Origin: Actinomadura meyerae
Lineage (GTDB): Bacteria > Actinomycetota > Actinomycetes > Streptosporangiales > Streptosporangiaceae
Reading direction: 5' to 3'
Length of the DNA stretch: 33,618 nucleotides
NCBI RefSeq assembly: GCF_900188445.1
Contig: NZ_FZOR01000065.1
Span: 1-33,618, forward strand
The notes below the pieces were generated by a model. That model was given only the letters and a program-made list of their open reading frames with translations. It did no database searches and had not been told where the DNA came from. This document shows, piece after piece, positions 6,346 through 14,545 of the stretch. How positions within the stretch are numbered: the first letter of the stretch is position 1; every line of letters begins with the position of its first letter. The position numbers and the translations under genes are program-made.

Positions 6346-7590
6346 TCAGGCGAGGCCGGCGGCGCGGAACGCCTCCAGGGACGGGGCGATGTTCGCGGAC
6401 GGTGCGACGACCGGGGCGACGGCGTCCAAGGTCTTCAGGCCGTCCCCGGAGTTGATGATCACAGTCTCGGCGGCGGGGTCGAGGGTGCCGGCGTCGATCA
6501 GCTTGCGGAGGGTGGCGACGGTGACGCCGCCGGCGGTCTCGCCGAAGATGCCCTCGGTGCGGGCGAGGAGGCGGATGCCCTCGACGACCTCGGCGTCGGT
6601 GACGTCCTCGACGGCGCCGTTGGTGCGGCGGGCGACGTCCAGGACGTAGGGGCCGTCGGCGGGGTTGCCGATGGCGAGGGACTTGGCGATCGTGTCGGGC
6701 TTCACCGGGCGGACGACGTCGTGCCCGGCCTTGAACGCGGCGGCGACCGGGTCGCAGCCGGCGGCCTGGGCGCCGAACACGCGGTACGGGCGGTCCTCGA
6801 CCAGGCCGAGCTTGATCAGCTCCTGGAACGCCTTGTCGATCTTGGTGAGCTGGGAGCCGGACGCGACCGGGACGACGATCTGGTCCGGGAGCCGCCAGCC
6901 GAGCTGCTCGGCGATCTCGTAGCCGAGCGTCTTGGAGCCCTCCGCGTAGTACGGCCGGACGTTGACGTTGACGAACGCCCAGTCGTCCTGCTCCCCGGCG
7001 ATCTCCGAGGCGAGCCGGTTGACGTCGTCGTAGTTGCCGTCGACGGTCACGAACGTCCCGCCGTACACGGCGGTGGTGATGATCTTCTGGGCTTCGAGGT
7101 CGGACGGCACGAACACCGCGCTGCGGATCCCGGCGCGGGCCGCGGCGGCGGCGACCGCGTTGGCGAGGTTGCCGGTGGACGGGCAGGCCAGCACCTTGAA
7201 GCCGAGTTCGCGGGCGGCGGCGAGCGCGACGGCGACGACGCGGTCCTTGAACGAGTGGGTCGGGTTGCCGCTGTCGTCCTTCACCCACAGGCTCTGCAGG
7301 CCGAGGCTCTCGGCGAGGTTGTCGGCGCGGACGAGGCGGGTCAGGCCGGGCTCGGTGTTCGGGGTGTCGGCGACGTTCGCCGGGACGGGCAGCAGCCCCC
7401 GGTACCGCCAGATGCTGCGGGGCCCGGACTCGATGGACTCCCGGCTGACGCCCCGGAAGTCGTAGGCGATCTCCAGGGGGCCGAAACACTCTTCACAGGC
7501 GTAGAAGGGGCCGAGATCGCGGGTGGTGCCGCATTCGCGGCAGACGAGCGCGGTCGCGGGTCCGAGGTCTGTGGCAGGCGTGAGTGCCAT
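6346..7590 (-). CDS. thrC: Threonine synthase
   Basis: A 414-residue PLP enzyme converting O-phosphohomoserine to threonine. The PLP-binding lysine is in NPTHSFKDR (about K115), followed by the glycine/asparagine phosphate-binding segment (CPSTGNLANAVAAAAARAG). An N-terminal CxxC-x11-CxxC cluster (C17, C20, C32, C35) suggests a small zinc-binding knuckle seen in many ThrC proteins of this class. I chose the ATG at 7590 because it follows GAGAAAGG by nine bases and lies just after a SAM-I riboswitch; an upstream ATG at 7626 would start inside the aptamer. It is the first gene of an operon with cysO. Confidence 0.95.
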   Translation of the reverse strand: MALTPATDLGPATALVCRECGTTRDLGPFYACEECFGPLEIAYDFRGVSRESIESGPRSIWRYRGLLPVPANVADTPNTEPGLTRLVRADNLAESLGLQSLWVKDDSGNPTHSFKDRVVAVALAAARELGFKVLACPSTGNLANAVAAAAARAGIRSAVFVPSDLEAQKIITTAVYGGTFVTVDGNYDDVNRLASEIAGEQDDWAFVNVNVRPYYAEGSKTLGYEIAEQLGWRLPDQIVVPVASGSQLTKIDKAFQELIKLGLVEDRPYRVFGAQAAGCDPVAAAFKAGHDVVRPVKPDTIAKSLAIGNPADGPYVLDVARRTNGAVEDVTDAEVVEGIRLLARTEGIFGETAGGVTVATLRKLIDAGTLDPAAETVIINSGDGLKTLDAVAPVVAPSANIAPSLEAFRAAGLA

Positions 7591-7604
7591 GAAGCGAGGC
7601 CTTT

Positions 7605-7746
7605 CTCCCCATCTTCCCTGCGCCACCTTGGTCGCAGGCCGGAGTTGGCACCATCTCCCGGCCGGCCTCGCAGGATCGCGACGCGCCTCAGCCGGGTGGT
7701 TGCCGGGGCTTCACAGGGCCGGTCCCTCCACCCCTCTGGATGAGCG
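7605..7746 (-). promoter_or_regulatory. SAM-I (S-box) riboswitch controlling thrC-cysO
   Basis: Read on the minus strand, the segment contains the S-box core in order: CTCATC (P1 5' strand, 7744-7739), AGAGG-GGTGGAGGGA, CCGGCCC-TGTGAAG-CCCCGGCAACC (kink-turn and pseudoknot region), GGTGCCAACTCC (P4 region) and GATGGG (P1 3' strand, 7613-7608), which pairs with CTCATC. The ribosome binding site GAGAAAGG follows directly. There is no room for an intrinsic terminator before the ATG at 7590, so translational control is more likely than attenuation. The ligand is S-adenosylmethionine by family. Confidence 0.92.
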
Positions 7747-7860
7747 GTATTCAGTTGTGGTCACGAGTGCTTTGAACTCGTATGCGTGACTTTACATGAA
7801 CTGACCGGATGCCAGACAGGCGGGTCCAGTGGTTGAGACGGTACCCGGCTGAGGTCTTGA

Positions 7861-8799
7861 TCACGCCGCCGATCCCTTGCGGGTGGGCCGCTGGGTCGGG
7901 TCCAGGAACACGTGCCGGATGATCGGGATCCGCTCGCGGAGCCGCCGGTCGATCTCGCCGGCGACGTCCTCGGCCTGGTCGGCGCTGATCGCGTCGGAGA
8001 AGTGGACCTTGGCCGCGACGAGCAGCTGCTCGGGACCGAAGTGCATGGTCAGCAGTTCGTCCACGCCGGTCACGCCGGGCGCGCGGAGGATCTCCGCGCG
8101 GATCACGCGCTGGTCGTTGGGGTCGGCGGCGCGCCCGATGAGCAGCACCGAGCTCTCCCGGCCGATCAGCAGCGCGAGCCCGGCGAGCAGCACGCCGATG
8201 AGGACGGACGCGAGCCCGTCCCAGAACTCGGACCCGGTCAGCTGCCGCAGCACCAGCCCGCCGGCGGCGAGGGCGAGACCGACCATGGCGGCGCTGTCCT
8301 CGAACAGCGCGGTCTTGAACGTCAGGTCGGGCGACCTGCGGACGTGCTCGACGAGGTCGCGGCCGTTCTCGCGGGTCTCCTTGCGTGCCTGGTAGAAGGC
8401 GCGTATCCAGGACGCGCCCTCCAGCACGGCGGCGAGGGCCAGGACGGCGTAGGCGAGCCACACCGCGGTGCCGGTGCCGCCGTGACCGGTCATGGTCAGG
8501 ATGCCCTCGAAGATCGAGAATCCGGCTCCGGCGATGAAGATGCCGAACGCGGCGAGCAGCGACCAGACGTACCGCTCGTTGCCGTAGCCGAAGGGGTGCC
8601 GCCGGTCGGGGGGTCGCTCGCTGCGCCGCAGCGAGGCGAGGAGGAAGGACTGGTTGAGGGTGTCCGCCACGGAGTGGGCGCTCTCGGCGAGCATCGCGCT
8701 CGACCCGGCCAGCAGGCCGGCGATCAGCTTGACGATCGCGAGGACGAGATTGGCCGCTCCGGCGACGAGCACGGTCTTCGTCGTCTCGGACCTGCTCAT
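7861..8799 (-). CDS. Cation diffusion facilitator (CDF) family transporter
   Basis: A 312-residue inner-membrane protein that by family exports divalent cations (Zn, Fe, Mn or similar) in exchange for protons. The N-terminal half has about six membrane helices. The metal-binding motif of helix 2 is present as H-S-V-A-D within SAMLAESAHSVADTLNQ, followed by the HPFGYGNERY loop. In the fifth helix the expected second HxxxD is replaced by F-E-D-S-A-A, a variant I associate with the ZnT9-like branch. The C-terminal cytoplasmic domain (from about residue 215) has the ferredoxin-like pattern (VTGVDELLTMHFGPEQLLVAAKVHF). Its start is divergent from otsA, about 130 bases away. Substrate cannot be told from sequence. 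Confidence 0.9.
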   Translation of the reverse strand: MSRSETTKTVLVAGAANLVLAIVKLIAGLLAGSSAMLAESAHSVADTLNQSFLLASLRRSERPPDRRHPFGYGNERYVWSLLAAFGIFIAGAGFSIFEGILTMTGHGGTGTAVWLAYAVLALAAVLEGASWIRAFYQARKETRENGRDLVEHVRRSPDLTFKTALFEDSAAMVGLALAAGGLVLRQLTGSEFWDGLASVLIGVLLAGLALLIGRESSVLLIGRAADPNDQRVIRAEILRAPGVTGVDELLTMHFGPEQLLVAAKVHFSDAISADQAEDVAGEIDRRLRERIPIIRHVFLDPTQRPTRKGSAA

Positions 8800-8930
8800 G
8801 CGGCCCGGTTACCCCGCGCCTCTCCGGCTAATCGCGCCGGATCCGGCCGCGGCGGCGGGGTTTGGCGTCCGTGGCGGAAACCACGCGGGTCACTGTGGAG
8901 CGCCTGCGTCGCAACTGAGACCCTGCCCCT

Positions 8931-10421
8931 ATGAGCCAAGTGCTGGTGGCGTCCAACCGAGGCCCTGTGTCGTTCTCGCTGTCGGAGGACGGGGAACTGG
9001 CCATGCGGCGCGGTGGGGGCGGGCTGGTGTCGGGCTTGGCGGCCGTCACGGGCGCCCCGCGCGACCCAGGGCCGCCGCGTCCCGCGCAGCAGGCGGAGCC
9101 GTCTTCTTCTACCGCGGACGTGCTGTGGGTGTGCGCGAGCCTCGGTGAAGGCGATCGGGCGGCTGCCCGCCGTTCACCGGACGGCCGCATAGACCTGGCG
9201 GGCTACGACACCGGTGGCGCCGCCGTGCGGATGCTCGACATCCCGGCGGCGACCTTCGACCGTGCGTACAACGGCGTGGCCAACTCGACGCTGTGGTTCG
9301 TCCACCATCTGCTGTACGACACCCCGCGCAGCCCGCATTTCGACGCTCGTGCACGGCGCGACTGGCAGTCCTATGAGGCGTACAACGCGGCCTTCGCCGA
9401 CGCCTTGGCGCGGGACGCCGCCCATGGCGCGAAGGCCGCGATCCAGGACTACCACCTGTCGCTCGCCCCGCGGATGCTGCGGGAGCGGCGGCCCGATCTG
9501 AGGATCGTCCACTTCTCCCATACGCCTTGGGCACCGCCCGAGTACTTCAGGCTGCTGCCGGACGACATCGGGACGCAGGTCCTGCTGGGCATACTCGGCG
9601 CGGACCACGCGGGGTTCCTCACCGAGCGGTGGGCGTCGGCGTTCCTCGACTGCTGCGAACTGCTCCCGGGTGCGCGCGTCGACCGGTCGGCCCGGACCGT
9701 CACCTGCGGGGGCCACACCACGCACGTGGGCGTCCATGGCCTCGGGGTGGACGAGGCGGCGCTGCGCAAGCGCGCTGCCCAGCAGGACGTGGTGGAGCGG
9801 GCGCGCGCGCTGAGGGAGCAGGTGGGCGACCGCCAGCTCATCGTGCGGATCGACCGGACCGAGCTGTCGAAGAACATCGTGCGCGGCCTGGCCGCCTACC
9901 GCGAGATGCTCGTCAACCATCCCGAGTGGCGCGGGCGCGTCGTGCACCTGGCGTTCGCCTATCCGTCCCGCTACGACCTGCCCGAGTACCGCGAGTACAC
10001 CGCGGCCGTCCAGCGGATGGCCGCGCAGATCACCGAGGAGTTCGGCACGGCCGACTGGGATCCGCTGATCCTGCAGGTGAACGACGACTATCCGCGGTCG
10101 CTCGCCGCCTACGGCCTCGCCGACGTCCTGCTGGTCAACCCCATCCGGGACGGCATGAACCTGGTCGCGAAGGAAGGGCCCGTCCTGTCGGAGCAGGGGT
10201 GCACGCTCGTGCTGTCACGGGAGGCGGGGGCCGCTTCCGAACTGTCGGAAGACGCCCTGATTGTGAACCCGTACGACGTGTCGCAGACGGCGGAGACCCT
10301 GCACCAGGCGCTGCTGATGCCCCGCGGTCTGCGCGCCGAGCGCTGCGCCCGCCTGGCCGCGGCCGCGTCGGCGCTCCCGCCGCAGCGCTGGTTCGCCGAC
10401 CAGCTCGCCGCCCTCGACTGA
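8931..10421 (+). CDS. otsA: Trehalose-6-phosphate synthase (GT20)
   Basis: A 496-residue cytoplasmic glycosyltransferase joining a nucleotide-activated glucose to glucose-6-phosphate. Recognisable elements are the N-terminal SNRGPV loop, Y-N-x(4)-STLWFVHH, QDYHLSLAP (D173), HFSHTPW, the donor-phosphate pair R309 and K314 in RIDRTELSK (same five-residue spacing as E. coli R262/K267), and D407/E415 in RDGMNLVAKE (same spacing as D361/E369). It is slightly longer than E. coli OtsA, mainly from a Pro/Ser-rich insertion near residues 42-62. The matching phosphatase otsB is 6 kb downstream on the other strand. Pseudoglycosyltransferase relatives of GT20 exist, but the conserved R/K and D/E pairs argue for a true synthase. 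Confidence 0.88.
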   Translation: MSQVLVASNRGPVSFSLSEDGELAMRRGGGGLVSGLAAVTGAPRDPGPPRPAQQAEPSSSTADVLWVCASLGEGDRAAARRSPDGRIDLAGYDTGGAAVRMLDIPAATFDRAYNGVANSTLWFVHHLLYDTPRSPHFDARARRDWQSYEAYNAAFADALARDAAHGAKAAIQDYHLSLAPRMLRERRPDLRIVHFSHTPWAPPEYFRLLPDDIGTQVLLGILGADHAGFLTERWASAFLDCCELLPGARVDRSARTVTCGGHTTHVGVHGLGVDEAALRKRAAQQDVVERARALREQVGDRQLIVRIDRTELSKNIVRGLAAYREMLVNHPEWRGRVVHLAFAYPSRYDLPEYREYTAAVQRMAAQITEEFGTADWDPLILQVNDDYPRSLAAYGLADVLLVNPIRDGMNLVAKEGPVLSEQGCTLVLSREAGAASELSEDALIVNPYDVSQTAETLHQALLMPRGLRAERCARLAAAASALPPQRWFADQLAALD

Positions 10422-10443
10422 CGCCTCCCGCCGCACGCCCGTT

Positions 10444-11493
10444 TCAGGTGGCGCTCGGGGACGTCTCGGCGGCCAGCCGGCATTCGACCGGGTTCGGCTC
10501 GTGGCGCTGCTTCCAGCGCTCCCGCAGCGCGTCCTTGCTCTGCGCCATCCGGCGGTGGGCGCTGACGCGGGCGAAGTGGGCGAGCTGGGACGCGGGCGGC
10601 TTCGGCAGGCCGCTCGGCTCGTAGCCGTATTCGGCGAGCCGCTCCCCGAACGCGGCCTCCGCCAGGCTGATCTCCCAGGGGTCGAGGCGCTCCGCCCACG
10701 ACCCGACGCGGCCGGTGTTGACGGCGTCGTGCGTCCGGCCGTGCCACCGCTTGCGGGACGGGACGGTCCGCCGCGCCAGCTCGTCGGGATGCGTCATCAC
10801 CGGGTCGAAGTCCTCGCCGAGGAATCCGCAGAGCCGCGCCAGCTCGTCGGCGGGGTCGGCGACGAGCCGCTCGTACTGCAGCTCGTAGTAGGTGTCGGGG
10901 CCGAGGCGGTGGGCGAGCCGGCGGCCCTGGTCGATCGTCTCCCGCCAGAGCGAGACCGCGTGGTGGACGTCGCCGTCGTACCAGGGCATCTCCAGCAGCG
11001 AGGCGACGCAGTCCCGGCCGTCCCGGACGAGGTGGACGAACTGCGCGTCCGGAAACATCCGCAGCAGCGCGCCCGCGTACCGGGCGTAGCTCGGCCGCTT
11101 GTCGCCCCAGCGCGGCTTGCCGTGCAGCCGCGCGTAGGCGCGGAAGACGGTGCCGATCGCGGAGCCGAGGGTGGGCGGCCCGGCGACGATCTCGTCGATG
11201 ACCGCGTCGGCGTCCAGCCCGAGGGTGTGCACCTTGGTCGACCGGTCGCCCGTGATCCACTTTGCGAGGGCGCGCCTGTTCTCACTGTCCGCGAGGTCAC
11301 CGAAATCGCACCGTCCCGTGTAGGCGGGGAGGACGAACTTCGTCTCGCCGGGGATCGCGATGCGCGGGTGCGAGTGGAGCATGAGCCGCAGCAGCGTCGT
11401 GCCCGAGCGGGCGCAGCCGAGGACGAAGATCGGGCGGTCGTGGCGGGAGGCCGGTCCTGATGGCATGCACCGCATGCTGGTGGACGCGCACAT
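10444..11493 (-). CDS. Sulfotransferase-family protein
   Basis: A 349-residue protein if started at 11493; the ATG codons at 11475 and 11466 are alternatives and none has a clear ribosome binding site. The PAPS-binding 5'-phosphosulfate loop is FVLGCARSGTTLLRLML near the N-terminus. The 3'-phosphate motif is HLVRDGRDCVASL around residue 165, so the protein should transfer sulfate from PAPS to an unknown acceptor (PF13469 / PF00685-type). A C-terminal region rich in W, R and H follows. No signal peptide or membrane helix is seen. The convergent neighbour is otsA (stops about 20 bases apart), so a sulfated trehalose-type acceptor is an idea only, without support beyond proximity. Confidence 0.85.
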   Translation of the reverse strand: MCASTSMRCMPSGPASRHDRPIFVLGCARSGTTLLRLMLHSHPRIAIPGETKFVLPAYTGRCDFGDLADSENRRALAKWITGDRSTKVHTLGLDADAVIDEIVAGPPTLGSAIGTVFRAYARLHGKPRWGDKRPSYARYAGALLRMFPDAQFVHLVRDGRDCVASLLEMPWYDGDVHHAVSLWRETIDQGRRLAHRLGPDTYYELQYERLVADPADELARLCGFLGEDFDPVMTHPDELARRTVPSRKRWHGRTHDAVNTGRVGSWAERLDPWEISLAEAAFGERLAEYGYEPSGLPKPPASQLAHFARVSAHRRMAQSKDALRERWKQRHEPNPVECRLAAETSPSAT

Positions 11494-11570
11494 GCCCCGG
11501 CCTGCGTTCTTGACGCACCGTGACCGGCCGATGACCGACCCTTGACGGGCCTGCCGGGAGGCGCGGTCCG

Positions 11571-11591
11571 GGGCGGCCCGCGGTGCCGCCC
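11571..11591 (-). terminator. Probable terminator after the ECF sigma gene
   Basis: GGGCGGC and GCCGCCC form a perfect 7-bp stem with a 7-base loop, 15 bases past the sigma factor stop. No T tract is present. Confidence 0.4.
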
Positions 11592-11605
11592 GTCAGGTGC
11601 GCCCG

Positions 11606-12157
11606 TCAGGTGTAGGACTCGCCCAACGTCTGCCTGACCTGCTTGCGCGCCTCGTGGATGCGGGACTTGACCGTGCCGAGCGGGAGCTTGAGCTGCTCGG
11701 CGATCTCCGCGTACTCCAGCTGGGAGACGTCCCGCAGGACGAGGGCCTGGATGAGGTCGGGTTTGCGGGCCTCCAGGTCCTCCATGGCGTCGAGGATGTC
11801 GACCCGGGACCCGGCGATGACGCTGGTGCGGCGGGGGTCGGGGCGCTGCTGGGGCAGCTCGCCGGCCTGCTCGACCGAGCGCCGCTTCAGGGACCGGTAG
11901 GTGGAGCGCGCGGAGTTGGCGACGACCACGTGCAGCCAGGTGCTGAACCGCGACCGGCCCTCGAACCGGTGGATGTTGCGGGCGACCTGGAGCAGCGCGT
12001 CCTGGCAGGCCTCTTCGGCGTCCTGCCGGCAGGGCAGGAACCGCGAGCTGTGCCGCAGCACGTCCGGCTCGATCTTGCGGAGGAGCTCGTTGAGCGCGCC
12101 CTGGTCGCCCTGGGCGGCCCTCACGGCCAGCTCCTCGGTCCTCTCGTCGAATGCCAT
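11606..12157 (-). CDS. ECF-family RNA polymerase sigma factor
   Basis: A 183-residue sigma factor with the two ECF domains. Sigma-2 is the first half, with the core-binding segment DAEEACQDALLQVARNIHRFEGRSRFSTWLHVVVAN. Sigma-4 is the second half (LRDVSQLEYAEIAEQLKLPLGTVKSRIHEARKQVRQTL), whose helix-turn-helix reads the -35 element. There is no signal peptide and no extra C-terminal domain. No anti-sigma factor gene is adjacent. Instead the gene is divergent, 53 bases apart, from a membrane Ser/Thr kinase, which raises the possibility of control by phosphorylation. The ATG at 12157 was chosen as the first in-frame start; the intervening 53 bases show no GGAAC-type autoregulated promoter. Confidence 0.92.
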   Translation of the reverse strand: MAFDERTEELAVRAAQGDQGALNELLRKIEPDVLRHSSRFLPCRQDAEEACQDALLQVARNIHRFEGRSRFSTWLHVVVANSARSTYRSLKRRSVEQAGELPQQRPDPRRTSVIAGSRVDILDAMEDLEARKPDLIQALVLRDVSQLEYAEIAEQLKLPLGTVKSRIHEARKQVRQTLGESYT

Positions 12158-12210
12158 GCCGCCTCATTGCTCGTTCGCGGGCTCACCCCGTTTGCTGGGA
12201 TGATACGGGA

Positions 12211-14346
12211 GTGTCTTTCCCACCAGCTGTAGGCCGTTACCGAATCGATCGCGTCCTGGGTTCGGGGGCGTTCGCCTCGGTGTGGCTGGGACACGACGAC
12301 GCCCTGGAGTCCCAGGTCGCCATCAAGGTCCTGAACAGCAATCTGATCGACGATCTGGACGTGCGCAACCGCTTCCTGGAGGAGGCCCGGATCCTGCGCC
12401 GCGCCGACTCCGAGCGGCTCGTCCGCGTCCATGACATCGGGGAGCTGCCGGACGGGCGCCCCTACTTCGTCATGTCGTACGCCGACCGCGGGACGCTCGG
12501 CGACCGCATGCGGGAGCGGCCACTTCCGGTCAGCGACGTGGTGGCGCTGGCCGAGCAGATCGCCTACGGCGTCGAGGTGATCAACACGCTCGGGGTGATC
12601 CACCGGGACCTGAAGCCGTCCAACGTGCTGTTCCAGTCGACGCCGGACGGCGGCGAGAAGCTGCTCATCGCCGACCTCGGCCTGGCCAAGGCCCTGGCGC
12701 ACGCGTCGGGGGCGTTCACGCTGCCGGTCGGCACCCCCGGCTACATGTCGCCGGAGCAGGCGCGGTTCGGCGGCGGGCTGGACGTCCGCGCCGACGTGTA
12801 CGGCCTCGGCGCGCTGACCTACCACATGATCACCGGACGGGCCCCGGGCCCGGCCCCGGTCAAGTCGCCGCCGAGCGAGCTGCGCGAGGGGTTGCCCCCG
12901 GCGTTCGACCAGGTCATCATGCGGGCGCTGGAGGTGGAGCGGGAGAAGCGCTGGCCGACCGCGGAGGCGTTCGCGGAGGCCCTGTCGACGCTGCGCCCGA
13001 CGACGGCGCCCCCGGCACCGGCCGCGCCTTCGGCCCAATCCGCACAGCCCGCCCAGCCCGCGCCCGTGCCGGGGCCGGGGCCGCAGAACCCGCGGATCGA
13101 CGCGGACGCCACCGTGCAGGACTTCTACCGGGACGGTTCCCTGGCGCGTCCGCCCGCGCCCGGCCCCGGCGCCGCCGCAGGCCCCGGCGCGGGGCAGGCG
13201 GGCCCGGCCGACATGCAGACGCGGTTCGACCAGCCCGTGGAGGACGACGTCCGCACGTCCGAGATGCGCCGGCCGCCGCGCCCGCAGCCGGGCGGGGAGC
13301 AGACGATCGTGGACGAGCCGGGCGGACGCGCCGTCCCGTTCGGGCAGCCCGAGGTGCCCACGCCCCCCGACAACGCCAATGACCGCACGGCCTCCTACCA
13401 GCAGGGGCCGCCGCAGGGCGATGACAACAAGACGGCTGTCTTCCCGACCCAGCCGCCCCCGCAGGGCGGCGGCGGCCCCCAAGGCCAGGGCGGCGGCCCC
13501 CAGGGGTATCCGCAGGGCGGCGGCCCCGGCCCGCAGGGCGGCGGTGGTCCAGGCCAGCCGATGGGCGGGCCCCCGCCCGGCCCCTACGGCGGCCCGCCAC
13601 CGCCCACGGGTTTCCAGGCGCCCCCTCCGGTCCAGGGTCAGGGGCAGGGGCCCGGTGGCAAGCAGGGCGGCGGCCTGATGAGCCGTCTCGGAGGCGGCGG
13701 CGCCGGCGGGCCGGGTGGCAGCGGCGCGCCGAAGAAGTTCCTCACGCCGCTGATCATCACCGTGGTCGTGCTGGCGGTCGCGCTCGTCGGCGGGCTGACG
13801 CTCGGCATGCTGTTCTCCGGCGGGGACGGCAAGGAGGACAAGGACGACAAGAAGCCGCCGGCCGTCCCGAAGGACTTCGTCGCCGTCTCCGACACCGCGG
13901 GCAAGATCAAGACCGCGGTGCCGAAGGCGTGGCCGAAGGGCCAGGAGGAGACGTGGTCGCCGTCGACCGTCGGGCTGAACGACCCGCAGGCCCGGCCGGT
14001 GCTGCGCGCGACCCCGGACAAGGCGGCGTTCCTCGGCAACGGCAAGGGCCCGGGCGTCTTCATCGGCGTCACCACGGACCTGCGTCCCGGCCAGCTTCCG
14101 CCGCCGAGCGCGGCCGCTCATCCGCAGTGCACGAAGGCCGCGCCGGAGAACTACACGACGCCGGACGGCGCCCTCAGCGGGACGATCACCAGCTTCACCG
14201 CCTGCAAGGTCGGCACGCCGTCGGTCACGGAGGTCGGCCTCAAGGACAAGACCGGCAAGTTCGGCCTGTGGATCAGGGTCAAGGAGACCGACGACCGGCA
14301 GGCCACCAAGGACATCCTCGACCAGCTGAAGGTCACCGGCCCCTGA
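12211..14346 (+). CDS. Transmembrane Ser/Thr protein kinase (PknB-like)
   Basis: A 711-residue protein from GTG 12211 (GGGA ten bases upstream); the frame is open further upstream but those residues look non-coding. Residues 1-270 form a Hanks-type kinase: glycine loop LGSGAFASVW, ATP lysine K39 in AIKVLN, catalytic HRDLKPSN (H131-N138), a DLG magnesium motif and the GTPGYMSPEQ activation segment. Residues about 280-505 are a low-complexity linker rich in Pro, Gly, Gln and Ala. One membrane helix (about 511-537, LIITVVVLAVALVGGLTLGMLF) leads to an extracellular domain of about 170 residues containing two cysteines likely to be disulfide-bonded. PASTA repeats are absent, so this is not the cell-wall PknB itself. 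Divergent from the ECF sigma gene. Confidence 0.93.
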   Translation: MSFPPAVGRYRIDRVLGSGAFASVWLGHDDALESQVAIKVLNSNLIDDLDVRNRFLEEARILRRADSERLVRVHDIGELPDGRPYFVMSYADRGTLGDRMRERPLPVSDVVALAEQIAYGVEVINTLGVIHRDLKPSNVLFQSTPDGGEKLLIADLGLAKALAHASGAFTLPVGTPGYMSPEQARFGGGLDVRADVYGLGALTYHMITGRAPGPAPVKSPPSELREGLPPAFDQVIMRALEVEREKRWPTAEAFAEALSTLRPTTAPPAPAAPSAQSAQPAQPAPVPGPGPQNPRIDADATVQDFYRDGSLARPPAPGPGAAAGPGAGQAGPADMQTRFDQPVEDDVRTSEMRRPPRPQPGGEQTIVDEPGGRAVPFGQPEVPTPPDNANDRTASYQQGPPQGDDNKTAVFPTQPPPQGGGGPQGQGGGPQGYPQGGGPGPQGGGGPGQPMGGPPPGPYGGPPPPTGFQAPPPVQGQGQGPGGKQGGGLMSRLGGGGAGGPGGSGAPKKFLTPLIITVVVLAVALVGGLTLGMLFSGGDGKEDKDDKKPPAVPKDFVAVSDTAGKIKTAVPKAWPKGQEETWSPSTVGLNDPQARPVLRATPDKAAFLGNGKGPGVFIGVTTDLRPGQLPPPSAAAHPQCTKAAPENYTTPDGALSGTITSFTACKVGTPSVTEVGLKDKTGKFGLWIRVKETDDRQATKDILDQLKVTGP

Positions 14347-14393
14347 CCTGACCCCGGCCCTGGCCTGATCCCGGCGCTGGCCTGATCCCGGCG
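14343..14393 (+). repeat. Short tandem repeat after the kinase stop codon
   Basis: Two exact copies of a 17-base unit CTGGCCTGATCCCGGCG (14360-14376 and 14377-14393), preceded by a degenerate third copy overlapping the kinase stop. It contains several stop codons (TGA) and has no visible coding role. Confidence 0.7.
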
Positions 14394-14420
14394 CGCCGCC
14401 CGCGCGCCTCTCATCTCCTG

Positions 14421-14458
14421 GAACGCGCCCCGCGAGGAACGCCTCGCGGGGCGCGTTC
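14421..14458 (+). terminator. Strong terminator between the kinase and padR
   Basis: A perfect 17-bp inverted repeat (14421-14437 with 14442-14458) has a four-base AACG loop. There is no T tract, but the stem is exceptionally long and GC-rich. It separates the kinase transcript from the padR promoter 25 bases downstream. Confidence 0.75.
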
Positions 14459-14480
14459 GCATGCGCTCCCGCCTCGGGGG

Positions 14481-14509
14481 TTGCATGCGACATGTTTCCG
14501 ATATATCGT
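14481..14509 (+). promoter_or_regulatory. padR promoter with overlapping palindromic operator
   Basis: TTGCAT (14481-14486), a 17-base spacer and TATCGT (14504-14509) form a housekeeping-type promoter. A perfect 10-bp palindrome CGATATATCG (14499-14508) covers the -10, resembling the AT-centred palindromes bound by PadR regulators. This placement predicts negative autoregulation of the gene starting at 14546. Confidence 0.65.
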
Positions 14510-14545
14510 TAATGCATCGCAACCGATCATTACTAAGGAGAAGCG

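Noticed and set aside
6313..7743. A 476-residue plus-strand frame antisense to thrC
   Set aside because: It is a shadow of thrC and would also cover the riboswitch; the composition is repetitive Gly/Asp/Val.
12121..14493. A 790-residue minus-strand frame antisense to the Ser/Thr kinase
   Set aside because: The true coding strand has clear kinase motifs; the antisense product is Arg/Ala/Gly low complexity.
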